A DNA stretch of 22,258 nucleotides, from assembly GCA_050742535.1 (NCBI GenBank), contig JBOGIQ010000060.1, positions 1 to 22,258 on the forward strand, read 5' to 3'. Source of the DNA: Gp6-AA40 sp050742535. Its GTDB lineage: Bacteria > Acidobacteriota > Vicinamibacteria > Vicinamibacterales > UBA2999. Both the position numbers and the translations under genes were made by a program. Position 1 is the first letter of the stretch; the number at the start of each line of letters is the position of its first letter. Under the pieces are notes generated by a model that worked only from the letters and a program-made list of their open reading frames with translations, did no database searches and was not told the DNA's origin. Of the stretch, positions 14,782 through 21,975 are shown piece after piece.

Positions 14782-17700
14782 ATGCGACGTGTCCACACCA
14801 GTCGTCGCACCCCCGACGGCTGCCGGCTGATCGTCCTCGCAACCCTTGTCTGCCTCGTCTCTGTCCCCGGTCTCGCGCTGGCCCAATCGACCATTGTGGG
14901 CGTCGTCAAGGACGCCAGTGGCGCCGTGGTGCCTGGCGTCACCGTCGACGCGGCAAGCGACGCACTCATCGAACGGCAGAAAACCGCGACGACGGATGGC
15001 TCCGGGCAATACCGCATCGTCGATCTGCGTCCCGGAACCTACGTTGTCACGTTCGCCCTGGCGGGGTTCCAGACCGTGCGGCGCGAGGGGATACGGTTGC
15101 AGGCGGAGTTCACCGCGACCGTCGATGCCGTGATGAGCCTCGGCGACAGGCAGGAGACGATTACGGTCACGGCCGAGGCGCCACCCGTCGATGTGCGGAG
15201 CGCGGCGGTGATCACACGACTCGAGCGTGACGTCCTCGACCAGATCCCGACAGGGCAGAACATCTGGGAGATGGCGCAGCTGATTCCCAGCATCAACATG
15301 TTCAACGTCCTGGCGCAGAACGCCGGCACGGTTGGGGGGCAGGGAGGAGCGACACAGACCTACATGTCGGTGCGCGGCATGACCGCGTCACAGAATGTCG
15401 TCCTGGTCGACGGGATGACGGTGAGCGGCCTCGAGTTGAACGGCACGGTTCAGGCCTACTTCAATCCCGACATGAACCAGGAGGTCAATTACGAGACGAG
15501 CGGCGCCAGTGCCGATCGGTCTGGCGGCGGTGTCACCGTGAACATGATTCCGCGCGAAGGCGGCAACCGCCCGAGCGGCAACTTCAAGACGAACTACCGG
15601 CCGGGGCGGTGGATTGGCGACAATTTCACGACGCGTCTGCGCGATAGCGGACTGCAGTCCGCCGGGACGCTCCGATACCTCTCCGACTTCACCGGGTCGC
15701 AGGGCGGTCCGATCAAACGCGACACGCTGTGGTTCTTTGCCTCCTATCACCAGTTCAATACGAGCGATGTGGTGCCCGACACGCGTTTCGATGACGGTGC
15801 ACGAGGAACCGACGACCAGCACATCCGTCAGCCGATGCTTCGTCTGACGTATCAACTCAATCGGTCGAACAAGGTCTCCGGCTATGTCGAGATCACCGAC
15901 AAGCAGCGCTCGCACGACATGGTGGCGCGGGTCGACCCGGAAACGGCGGCCTCACGCTGGACGTCTCCAAACTATTCGACGGGCAACGTCAAATTCACCT
16001 CGACGTTGAGCAGCCGCCTGCTCTACGAAGGGGGCTATTCGATGAACCGCGAATACCGCACCGTCCAGGCGCAGGAAGGCATCTACAAGGAGCGCGGCAC
16101 GCCGGAGTGGTATGCGTCTGCCTCGCGAACGCTGCAGACCGGCGGCAACGCGCGAACGACGGCGCCCACCACCTCGTTCACGCACGATTGGCCGGCGCGC
16201 GACAACGTGCAGTCGTCGTTGTCGTATGTCACCGGCTCGCACCAAATCAAGGTTGGCTTCCAGTACCAGTGGGGCAGGTTCTACCACTTCGTCGACGCGA
16301 ATGCCGACCTGACGCAGCGCTATGCGAACGTGACGGTGTCCGGCACCGAAGTGATCCTTTCGAATCCCGCCGACGTCGTCGTGCGCAATACGCCGGTGGC
16401 GTCGATCGATCGGTTGAACCGTGACGTCGGCATCTACGCACAGGACTCCTGGACGACGAAGCGGCTGACGGTGAATTACGGCGTGCGTTGGGAGCACGTG
16501 AACGCGCAAAACGACGCCTACTCCGTACCTGCCGGCCGCTTCACGCCGGAGCGGTCGATCCCGGCGGTCAAGGACGTGCCGAACTGGTTCGATTGGGCGC
16601 CGCGGTTCAACATGGTCTACGACCTGTTCGGCACGTCGAAGACCGCCCTCAAGTACTCGCTGAACCGCTACAACTTCGCCGCCGGCACCGCCCTGGCCAA
16701 TTCCTTCAACACCCTGTCGTCGACGACGCGCACGCTGCCGTGGACCGATGTGAATGGCGACAGGATTGCGCAGGGAGATCCGGTGATCAATCCGGACGGC
16801 TCGTACGCGCCGTGCGTCGGCTTCCCGAGCGTCGCGTGCGAGATCGATATGCGGGCGCTGCGTGCCACGAACGGGACGTGGTTCGGCACGCCGGCGGATG
16901 CTGACGTCTATCTGGGCTTCCCGCGGCAATGGTCACTTGAATCGGTCCTCGAGGTGCAGCACGAACTGCTGCCACGGCTCTCGGTGACGGCCGGCTGGAC
17001 GAGGAGCGACGACTACAACCTGCGCAAGACGATCAATCGCTTCCGCCTGGACGGCGATTACCGGCCGGTCACAATCTTCAATCCGATGACCGGTGACCCG
17101 ATCACCATCTACAGCATCAAGGATACGGACACGCGCGCACGTCTCGCCCAGAGCGGCGCCAATGTGGAGTATGTCGAGGACGAGCGGAAGGCTCCGTATA
17201 ACCAGTACTCGCTCGAATTCCGCGCGCGACCCTATCGAGGCGCACAGGTCTTCGGCGGTTGGGTGGTGAGCCGGCTGGACAGTGTCAACTGCGGTACCTC
17301 TCGATCGGATCTCGTTGTCAACCCGAATGACGAGTTCTACTGCGACACGACGACCATCGACCGGCCGCTCGTCCAGGACTTCCGGATCGTGGCGTCGATT
17401 CCGGTCCGCTACGGCGTGACGCTCGGCGTCACGTATCTGAACAACGATGAGGGCGCGTTCCAGCCGACCTATGCCATCGTGCCTGGAGCGACTGCGGCAG
17501 CCACGCGATACCCGGATGGCGCCGCCAACTCGACGCTCAAAGTTGCCAACCAGCCTGCGCCGCCGTGTCCGACACACGCCGGGTGTGTGCCGGGTGCGTT
17601 CGTGCTTCCGAGCGGGTTCATCCTGCCGCTGGGGGCGACCTCGATCACCGTTCCGCTGGAGCCGCCGGGAGTCACGCGGCGCGAGCGTCTGCAGCAGCTC

Positions 17701-17898
17701 GACTTTCGGCTGTCGAAGACGTTTCGTGTCGACCGGCTCACCGTCGCCCCGATGCTCGAGGCCTACAACGTCCTCAACTCGGACAAGGTCTTCGGCTATC
17801 AAAGCGGGAATTACGCAAACTCGTCCGGCACGTATCTGGTGCCGAGCACGATCCTGCTCGGCCGTGTGATTGGGTTCGGCGCATCGGTCCGCTGGTAA
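14782..17898 (+). CDS. Oar-like TonB-dependent outer-membrane receptor
   Basis: 1038-residue outer-membrane protein. Signal peptide at about 1-34 (cut after ALA, before QSTIVG). Residues about 36-125 form a carboxypeptidase-regulatory-like beta-sandwich (GVVKDASGAVVPGVTV, GQYRIVDLRPGTYVVTF, ITVTAEAP). The plug domain follows at about 135-260, with DVLDQIPTGQNIWEMAQLIP, MSVRGMTASQNVVLVDGMTV and ADRSGGGVTVNMIPREGGN. The rest is a 22-strand-type barrel with aromatic-rich strands, TonB-dependent-type girdle segments (GIYAQDSWTTKRLTVNYGVR, DWAPRFNMVYDLFG) and a terminal strand GFGASVRW ending in an aromatic residue as expected for BAM-mediated assembly. Two Cys pairs lie in long loops (APCVGFPSVACEI; PPCPTHAGC). 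Oar-type receptors in Acidobacteriota are thought to import oligomeric nutrients or help protein export; the substrate cannot be read from sequence. The excellent ribosome binding site fixes the start. Confidence 0.92.
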   Translation: MRRVHTSRRTPDGCRLIVLATLVCLVSVPGLALAQSTIVGVVKDASGAVVPGVTVDAASDALIERQKTATTDGSGQYRIVDLRPGTYVVTFALAGFQTVRREGIRLQAEFTATVDAVMSLGDRQETITVTAEAPPVDVRSAAVITRLERDVLDQIPTGQNIWEMAQLIPSINMFNVLAQNAGTVGGQGGATQTYMSVRGMTASQNVVLVDGMTVSGLELNGTVQAYFNPDMNQEVNYETSGASADRSGGGVTVNMIPREGGNRPSGNFKTNYRPGRWIGDNFTTRLRDSGLQSAGTLRYLSDFTGSQGGPIKRDTLWFFASYHQFNTSDVVPDTRFDDGARGTDDQHIRQPMLRLTYQLNRSNKVSGYVEITDKQRSHDMVARVDPETAASRWTSPNYSTGNVKFTSTLSSRLLYEGGYSMNREYRTVQAQEGIYKERGTPEWYASASRTLQTGGNARTTAPTTSFTHDWPARDNVQSSLSYVTGSHQIKVGFQYQWGRFYHFVDANADLTQRYANVTVSGTEVILSNPADVVVRNTPVASIDRLNRDVGIYAQDSWTTKRLTVNYGVRWEHVNAQNDAYSVPAGRFTPERSIPAVKDVPNWFDWAPRFNMVYDLFGTSKTALKYSLNRYNFAAGTALANSFNTLSSTTRTLPWTDVNGDRIAQGDPVINPDGSYAPCVGFPSVACEIDMRALRATNGTWFGTPADADVYLGFPRQWSLESVLEVQHELLPRLSVTAGWTRSDDYNLRKTINRFRLDGDYRPVTIFNPMTGDPITIYSIKDTDTRARLAQSGANVEYVEDERKAPYNQYSLEFRARPYRGAQVFGGWVVSRLDSVNCGTSRSDLVVNPNDEFYCDTTTIDRPLVQDFRIVASIPVRYGVTLGVTYLNNDEGAFQPTYAIVPGATAAATRYPDGAANSTLKVANQPAPPCPTHAGCVPGAFVLPSGFILPLGATSITVPLEPPGVTRRERLQQLDFRLSKTFRVDRLTVAPMLEAYNVLNSDKVFGYQSGNYANSSGTYLVPSTILLGRVIGFGASVRW

Positions 17899-17912
17899 GC
17901 GCGCCGCAGCGA

Positions 17913-18110
17913 TTGTCGGGCAGACTCACCGCGGCTGTCGTACTCGGCGGATGCGCGCTGTTGCTGGCCAGCGTGCTCTATCTGCTCGTGCTTATTTTTG
18001 AGCTCAATCCGGGATTGGTCGGGGCCGACGGTCTGGCGGTGACAGTCCTGGGAGTGATCGCTCTTCTCGCGGCAGCGGGAATGGTCATCGCGATCACGCG
18101 CCTCCGCTGA
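17913..18110 (+). CDS. Small two-helix membrane protein (tentative)
   Basis: The open frame after the receptor stop encodes about 65 residues with two hydrophobic helices: LTAAVVLGGCALLLASVLYLLVLIF split at about 5-29 and LAVTVLGVIALLAAAGMVIAI at about 41-61, ending TRLR. TTG 17913 is the first plausible start after the receptor stop; CTG 17892 overlaps the receptor end. Neither has a good ribosome binding site, so translation would depend on coupling. The hydrophobic pattern and stop placement suggest a real gene, but the family is not recognised. Confidence 0.4.
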   Translation: MSGRLTAAVVLGGCALLLASVLYLLVLIFELNPGLVGADGLAVTVLGVIALLAAAGMVIAITRLR

Positions 18111-18169
18111 ACTGGTCGGCCACGGCATCGTATTGTCGAGGTTTAAATGCGTCGTAACCTTGGCATGAC

Positions 18170-19005
18170 GTGGGCGTACACACGCGGCGGACGGGGCAGG
18201 GGCGCGGCTGGCTGCGGAAACTGATCATCGCGGAGCGGATCCAAATCCATCGCGTCGCGCGTCAGTGGGCCACCTCGACGATCGCCAAACTCATTCGTGC
18301 CGGGCGCACGGAGTTCGCCACGCTCGCGGGTGTGTTTCTGCTGGCGGTCGCCTTGCTCACGTTCGCCCAGCTGACCGACGAGGTCGTTGCCGGCGACACG
18401 CGATCGTTCGACTCCGCGGTGCTGATGTCGATGCGGACGCCCGGGCGTCCGAACNNNNNNNNNNCCCCCCCCACGACCCGCTGGGACCGCCCTGGTTCGA
18501 GGAAGCGGTGCGCGACGTGACCAGCCTCGGCGGCACGTCTCTCATCGTATTGATCACCGCGACGGTGGCCGGATTCCTCGCCATGTCGGGGACGCGCCAC
18601 GCAGCCGTGTTGATGGTCGTGTCCGTCAGCAGCGGCGCGATGCTGATGTCGTTTCTCAAGCAGGTATTCTCGCGGACCCGGCCGGACCTGGTCGAGCATT
18701 CGGCACGGGTGTTCACGGAGAGCTTTCCGAGCGGCCACGCGACGCTGTCGGCAATCACGTACCTGACGATGGGCGCGCTGCTCGCGCGTGTGCAGACGCG
18801 GCGGACGTTGAAGGCCTACTCCCTTGGCGTGGCGATTACATTGACCGTCCTCGTCGGCGTGAGCCGCGTCTACCTCGGCGTCCACTGGCCCACGGACGTC
18901 CTGGCCGGCTGGTGCCTCGGCGCCGCCTGGGCGATTACGTGCTGGCTCGTGGCGGCGTGGCTGCAGCGCCGCGGCGATGTCGAGCGCCGCATCGAAAAGA
19001 GCTGA
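18170..19005 (+). CDS. PAP2-superfamily membrane phosphatase, interrupted by an assembly gap
   Basis: Membrane phosphatase of the PgpB/BcrC type, likely acting on lipid phosphates such as undecaprenyl diphosphate or phosphatidylglycerol phosphate. The N-terminal part from GTG 18170 includes a basic region and TM1 (ATLAGVFLLAVALLTFAQLT). Ten Ns at 18455-18464 follow, and the reading frame changes across them. Afterwards DPLGPPWFEEAVRDVTSLGG leads into further TM segments and the full catalytic set: KQVFSRTRP (motif 1), SFPSGHATLS (motif 2, catalytic His) and SRVYLGVHWPTD (motif 3, His-Asp). The stop is at 19003-19005. The frame difference comes from the gap being of arbitrary length, not necessarily from a mutation. 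The exact start is uncertain. Confidence 0.85.
18455..18464. other. Assembly gap of ten Ns
   Basis: Ten Ns, followed directly by eight C bases that are poorly compatible with the surrounding coding sequence. This looks like a scaffold join with low-quality sequence at the right contig edge. It falls inside the PAP2 gene and breaks its frame. Confidence 0.97.
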
Positions 19006-19019
19006 CGCGTCGCGCGGCT

Positions 19020-20237
19020 CTACAACCAGGTTCCGCCTTGCCGCTCGTTCGGTTCCGCGGCGAGCGCGTCGAACTCGTGAATCCATCCGAGGTGGTGCAG
19101 CGCGCCGTCGAATAACGAGAGCCGCGCGTTGCGACGATCGGCGTTATCGCCATCGGGCAGGTGCAGCACGTCCACCGCGCTGATCGACGCGTACTGCACC
19201 TTGCGCGTGCGCCCGCGGCGCAACCGCTCGTAGCGCTCGAGCGGACCGGCCAGCGAACCCGAGCCTGCCTCGACGAGGCAGGCGGCAAGCACGACCGCAT
19301 CCTCGATCGACTGGTTGGCGCCTTGTCCATGGTGCGGCGCAAGCTGGTGGGCGGCGTCCCCCAGGAGCGTCACGCGGCCTTTCGTCCATCGCCCGAGCGG
19401 CGGCCGATGGAACAGCCCCCAGCGGTTGCTGATCGGCCGCGCGCTGATCATCTCGACCACCGCGGGGTGCCAGCCGGCGAAGTGCCGGAGCTGTTCACCC
19501 TCCACGCCCGGCGCGTTCCAGTCGCGATGCGGCCACGGTGCCGGATGCCGCTCGACCAGCAGGAAGTTGATGTGCCCCTTGCCCATCGGGTAGTGCAGGA
19601 GGTGCCCGCCGGGCCCCATCCAGAACTGCAGCGCAAACGGATCGGGGAGGCTGGGCACGTCGGCCAGCGGCACGATGCCGCGAAACCCGCTGCACCCGGA
19701 ATACAACGCATCGTCGTAGCCGAGCATCCACTGCCGCACGAACGATCGCGCGCCGTCGGCGCCGATGACGAGGTCGGCGTCCACGGCATCGCCGCCGGCG
19801 AATCGCAGCGCGACCCGCCCTCCGCGATCGTCGATGTCGACGAGCCGCTTGCGCAAATGGATACGGTCAAGCCCGGCCGCGGCGGACAGGACCGCTTGCA
19901 GATCCGCGCGGTGGATGCCGACGTACGGCGCTCCGAAGCGGCACCGGTAATCCGCCCCGACGGCGTGCCTGCCGACAAGGTGTCCGTTGCGGCCGTTCCG
20001 GAAGATCAGCGCTTCGACTTCGAACCAGTGCGGGGCGAGCTGCTCCGTCAGTCCGAAATGTTGGAAGAAGCGGGTTCCATTGGCCGACAGCGCAACGGCC
20101 GCCCCCACCTCGCGCAGCTCCGCGGTCTGCTCGTAGATGTCGACCGCAATCCCGTGACGCCGCAGCGCGATCGCGAGAGTCAGTCCGCCGATGCCGGCGC
20201 CGATGACGGCGATCCGGCGCTGATCCGCGGCTCTCAT
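19020..20237 (-). CDS. FAD-dependent monooxygenase, salicylate hydroxylase-like
   Basis: 405-residue class A flavoprotein monooxygenase. These enzymes use NAD(P)H and oxygen to hydroxylate aromatic or similar substrates, in the cytoplasm. Visible motifs: dinucleotide fold VIGAGIGGL (11-19) with acidic E36 at the end of strand two; the DG motif LVIGADGARS (156-165); and the GD motif VTLLGDAAHQLAPHHGQGAN (289-308), which binds the FAD ribityl chain; then IEDAVVLAACL. Overall closest in appearance to the salicylate or 3-hydroxybenzoate hydroxylase group; the substrate is not determined. Its end is 14 bases from the convergent PAP2 gene. On the minus strand a TACAAT box lies ten bases before ATG 20237, suggesting a leaderless or very short-leader transcript. 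Confidence 0.9.
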   Translation of the reverse strand: MRAADQRRIAVIGAGIGGLTLAIALRRHGIAVDIYEQTAELREVGAAVALSANGTRFFQHFGLTEQLAPHWFEVEALIFRNGRNGHLVGRHAVGADYRCRFGAPYVGIHRADLQAVLSAAAGLDRIHLRKRLVDIDDRGGRVALRFAGGDAVDADLVIGADGARSFVRQWMLGYDDALYSGCSGFRGIVPLADVPSLPDPFALQFWMGPGGHLLHYPMGKGHINFLLVERHPAPWPHRDWNAPGVEGEQLRHFAGWHPAVVEMISARPISNRWGLFHRPPLGRWTKGRVTLLGDAAHQLAPHHGQGANQSIEDAVVLAACLVEAGSGSLAGPLERYERLRRGRTRKVQYASISAVDVLHLPDGDNADRRNARLSLFDGALHHLGWIHEFDALAAEPNERQGGTWL

Positions 20238-20247
20238 GACAGCGAGG

Positions 20248-20253
20248 ATTGTA
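20248..20253 (-). promoter_or_regulatory. Candidate -10 box (TACAAT) of the monooxygenase gene
   Basis: The reverse strand reads TACAAT, five of six matches to the sigma-70 -10 consensus, ending ten bases before the start codon. No convincing -35 lies 16-18 bases upstream. Confidence 0.4.
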
Positions 20254-20320
20254 GGGCGCGGCGTGTTGCTTTCTGGCGGCCAGCTACGACTGTCACGCTA
20301 TGCGACAGGTTCGCCATAGA

Positions 20321-20350
20321 GCGAGACATGGCGAGACATCGCGAGACATC
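20321..20350. repeat. Tandem repeat, three copies of GCGAGACATS
   Basis: GCGAGACATG, GCGAGACATC and GCGAGACATC follow each other without spacers, and GC continues after. The 10-bp period means one copy per helical turn, so it could be a stack of protein-binding sites, or a plain slippage repeat. Confidence 0.8.
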
Positions 20351-20439
20351 GCACGTGTGCCGTGATCTGCACGTCGAGGCAATCGCGAGAGTGGAATGCG
20401 CGCACCTCCGGCTGTCTCCGGAAAAAAAGTTCCGCGCAT

Positions 20440-20451
20440 TTTCGGCCGAAA
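20440..20451. repeat. Perfect palindrome TTTCGGCCGAAA
   Basis: 12-bp perfect palindrome in a locally AT-richer part of the intergenic region. A dimeric regulator site is possible; nothing links it to a specific protein. Confidence 0.5.
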
Positions 20452-20703
20452 TACGCGCGATCCGCGTTTTGTCTGGTCGACGGCCGTCCTGAACGATTCC
20501 GTCGCCCTGGGCGGCAGATCTGAAAGCGGCGCTCGGTGCGTGTTTCTGCGCGAGCGTGCATCTGCACCATCCTGTCCGTTCGTGTCATGTCATGCGCCCT
20601 TCTGGCATGTCGCGCGCGGGCCTGCAGCGGCGAAAACCGTCAGTGAACATACGTTCTTGATCGTTAGCTGCAGGTGGCGTTTCCAGCAGTCGCCAACTGC
20701 AAT

Positions 20704-20719
20704 CTTGATTGGAATCAAG
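20704..20719. promoter_or_regulatory. Inverted repeat CTTGATT-GG-AATCAAG, candidate activator site
   Basis: Perfect 7-bp arms around GG. Its centre lies about 68 bases before the start point predicted for the sigma-54 promoter. Looser TTGA (20728-20731) and TCAA (20746-20749) half-sites follow. Position and symmetry fit an enhancer-binding protein or integration-host-like factor site. It differs from the GGAC/GTCC sites of the efflux operon, so a different activator is implied. Confidence 0.45.
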
Positions 20720-20752
20720 GCGATGCGTTGACTGGCGTCGCTACCTCAACTA

Positions 20753-20769
20753 TTGGCACACGGGTTGCC
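20753..20769 (+). promoter_or_regulatory. Sigma-54 -24/-12 promoter of the secreted-protein array
   Basis: TTGGCACACGGGTTGCC fits the core consensus TTGGCAC-N5-TTGC without a mismatch. GG is at 20755-20756 and GC at 20767-20768, with exactly ten bases between, the invariant spacing. The predicted start is near 20780, giving a 44-base leader before ATG 20824 that contains the GAGG ribosome binding site. A sigma-70-like TTGACT (20728) with TATTGG (20751) at 17-base spacing overlaps but is a poorer match. Confidence 0.75.
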
Positions 20770-20823
20770 CCTCGGCCTTCCAGTGTCCTGACCAGGACCA
20801 AGAAGAAAAAAGAGGCCGAAGTA

Positions 20824-21363
20824 ATGAAAAAATGCTCGTGGGCCGCCGTTCTTGCCGCCATCGCCGTCTTCGCTCCCGCGGTTACGCGCGCGCAGACCAC
20901 CGTGGCCCTGCCAAACAGCACGCAGACGACGACGTTGACGGCAAACGTCAGCGAGCAGGCTCGCGTGACCGTGCCGGCCGGAGTGACGTTCACGGTCACG
21001 AACGTCTCGGCGAACACCGCCGCCAGCGGCGCTACTCTCACGATCGACGCCATCGTCCTCGCGGCGGCCACCAACCAGCTGAAGATTTCGCTGCAGGCTA
21101 ACGCCGCGTCATTCACACCGCCCGTGGCCGGCGCCACGACGTGGGCCGCGGGCGACGTGACGTGGAACGCCGCCACCTGGACCAACGCCACGGGTGCGTC
21201 CGGAACCCTCAGCAACGCGGCGTACAACACCGTGTCGACGTGCACCGCGGATACGTCCACGTGTTCGACAACCGGTCTGGTGTTTACGCTCGGCGCGAAG
21301 CCGACGGTGCGGCGCTCCGGCAGTCACACAATCGTGGTGACCTGGAAGTTCGAGAGCATCTGA
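20824..21363 (+). CDS. Secreted beta-rich protein of unknown family, paralog 1
   Basis: 179 residues. A signal peptide covers about 1-23 (MKKCSWAAVLAAIAVFAPAV, then TRA) and cleavage would leave QTTVALPNSTQTTTLTANV. The mature part is poor in charge, rich in Thr, Ala, Val, Asn and Ser, and alternates like a beta-sandwich: SEQARVTVPAGVTFTVTNVS, TIDAIVLAAATNQLKISLQA, NAASFTPPVAGATTWAAGDV. A TCTADTSTC loop holds the only two cysteines of the mature protein, a likely disulfide. The end is RSGSHTIVVTWKFESI. ATG 20824 is chosen over a longer in-frame extension because GAGG lies eight bases before it and the signal peptide starts there. I do not recognise the family; pilus-, coat- or adhesin-like function is possible. 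It is first in an operon behind a sigma-54 promoter. Confidence 0.85.
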   Translation: MKKCSWAAVLAAIAVFAPAVTRAQTTVALPNSTQTTTLTANVSEQARVTVPAGVTFTVTNVSANTAASGATLTIDAIVLAAATNQLKISLQANAASFTPPVAGATTWAAGDVTWNAATWTNATGASGTLSNAAYNTVSTCTADTSTCSTTGLVFTLGAKPTVRRSGSHTIVVTWKFESI

Positions 21364-21368
21364 CGGCG

Positions 21369-21950
21369 ATGTCGTACCGGCGTGGTGTGAACGTGCACGC
21401 TGTCACAGCGGGTCTGCTGGCGGGCGCGATCGTCTGCGCGCCCCATGCGGTCGCCGCACAGACCGTCATCGGCGTGCCGAACACCAGCACGACCACGACG
21501 CTGACTGCCAGCGTCAGTGAACAGGCGTCGGTCACGCTTCCGGCGAGCGTCACGTTCACCGTCAGCAACATCTCCGCGAGCACGAACGCGGGCACTCAGA
21601 CGATCTCAATCCAGAACATCGTGCTCGCGACGGCGACCAAGCAACTGGCGATCTCGCTGATCGCGAACGCGGCGTCGTTCACGCCGCCGGTTGCCGGGGC
21701 GGCCACGTGGTCGGCCGGCGACGTGTCATGGAGCGCCCCCGGTGGCGGCCCCAACGCCTGGGTCAACGCCGTGCGCAACAACGGAACGCTGAGCAGCGCT
21801 GCCTACACGCTCGTGGCCACCTGTAACGCGGATACCTCGTCATGCTCGACGACCGGGTTTCAGTTGACGCTTGGTCCGAAAGCGACGGTGAAGCGGTCCG
21901 GCGCACACACGTTGACAGTGACCTGGAAATTCGAAGCGACAGGAACATAA
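21369..21950 (+). CDS. Secreted beta-rich protein of unknown family, paralog 2
   Basis: 193 residues, clearly homologous to the preceding gene along the whole mature part. Signal peptide about 1-30 (VHAVTAGLLAGAIVCAPHAV, then AAQT). Shared blocks: TTTTLTASVSEQASVTLPAS, VTFTVSNIS, QNIVLATATKQLAISLIANA, ASFTPPVAGAATWSAGDVSW, ATCNADTSSCSTTG with the same seven-residue cysteine spacing, and RSGAHTLTVTWKFEA. It differs by an inserted PGGGPNAWVNAVRN region where paralog 1 has TWTNATGAS. It starts five bases after paralog 1 ends, with no strong ribosome binding site, so translation is probably coupled. A GTG five codons downstream is an alternative start. No known family is recognised. Confidence 0.85.
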   Translation: MSYRRGVNVHAVTAGLLAGAIVCAPHAVAAQTVIGVPNTSTTTTLTASVSEQASVTLPASVTFTVSNISASTNAGTQTISIQNIVLATATKQLAISLIANAASFTPPVAGAATWSAGDVSWSAPGGGPNAWVNAVRNNGTLSSAAYTLVATCNADTSSCSTTGFQLTLGPKATVKRSGAHTLTVTWKFEATGT

Positions 21951-21975
21951 CCACAACAACAGAAACGAGCCCGAG

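Larger units (their letters stand above)
20238..20823. other. 586-base regulatory intergenic region
   Basis: This region separates the divergent monooxygenase gene and the secreted-protein array. No believable gene is seen on either strand. In order it holds the monooxygenase promoter, a 3 x 10-bp tandem repeat (20321-20350), a perfect 12-bp palindrome (20440-20451), a 7-bp inverted repeat (20704-20719), a sigma-54-type promoter (20753-20769) and a short hairpin GTCCTG-AC-CAGGAC (20785-20798) in the predicted leader. A region this long before small genes suggests elaborate regulation. Confidence 0.6.

Noticed and set aside
18160..18175. Possible sigma-54 site TTGGCATGACGTGGGC before the PAP2 gene
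   Set aside because: GG-N10-GC spacing is met by chance, but the TTGC element is replaced by GGGC and the site overlaps the start codon.
18465..18472. C8 run as a possible phase-variation tract in the PAP2 gene
   Set aside because: It abuts the assembly gap and is more likely a contig-end artefact.
20321..20350. Tandem repeats as a CRISPR remnant
   Set aside because: Ten-base units without spacers and no cas genes.
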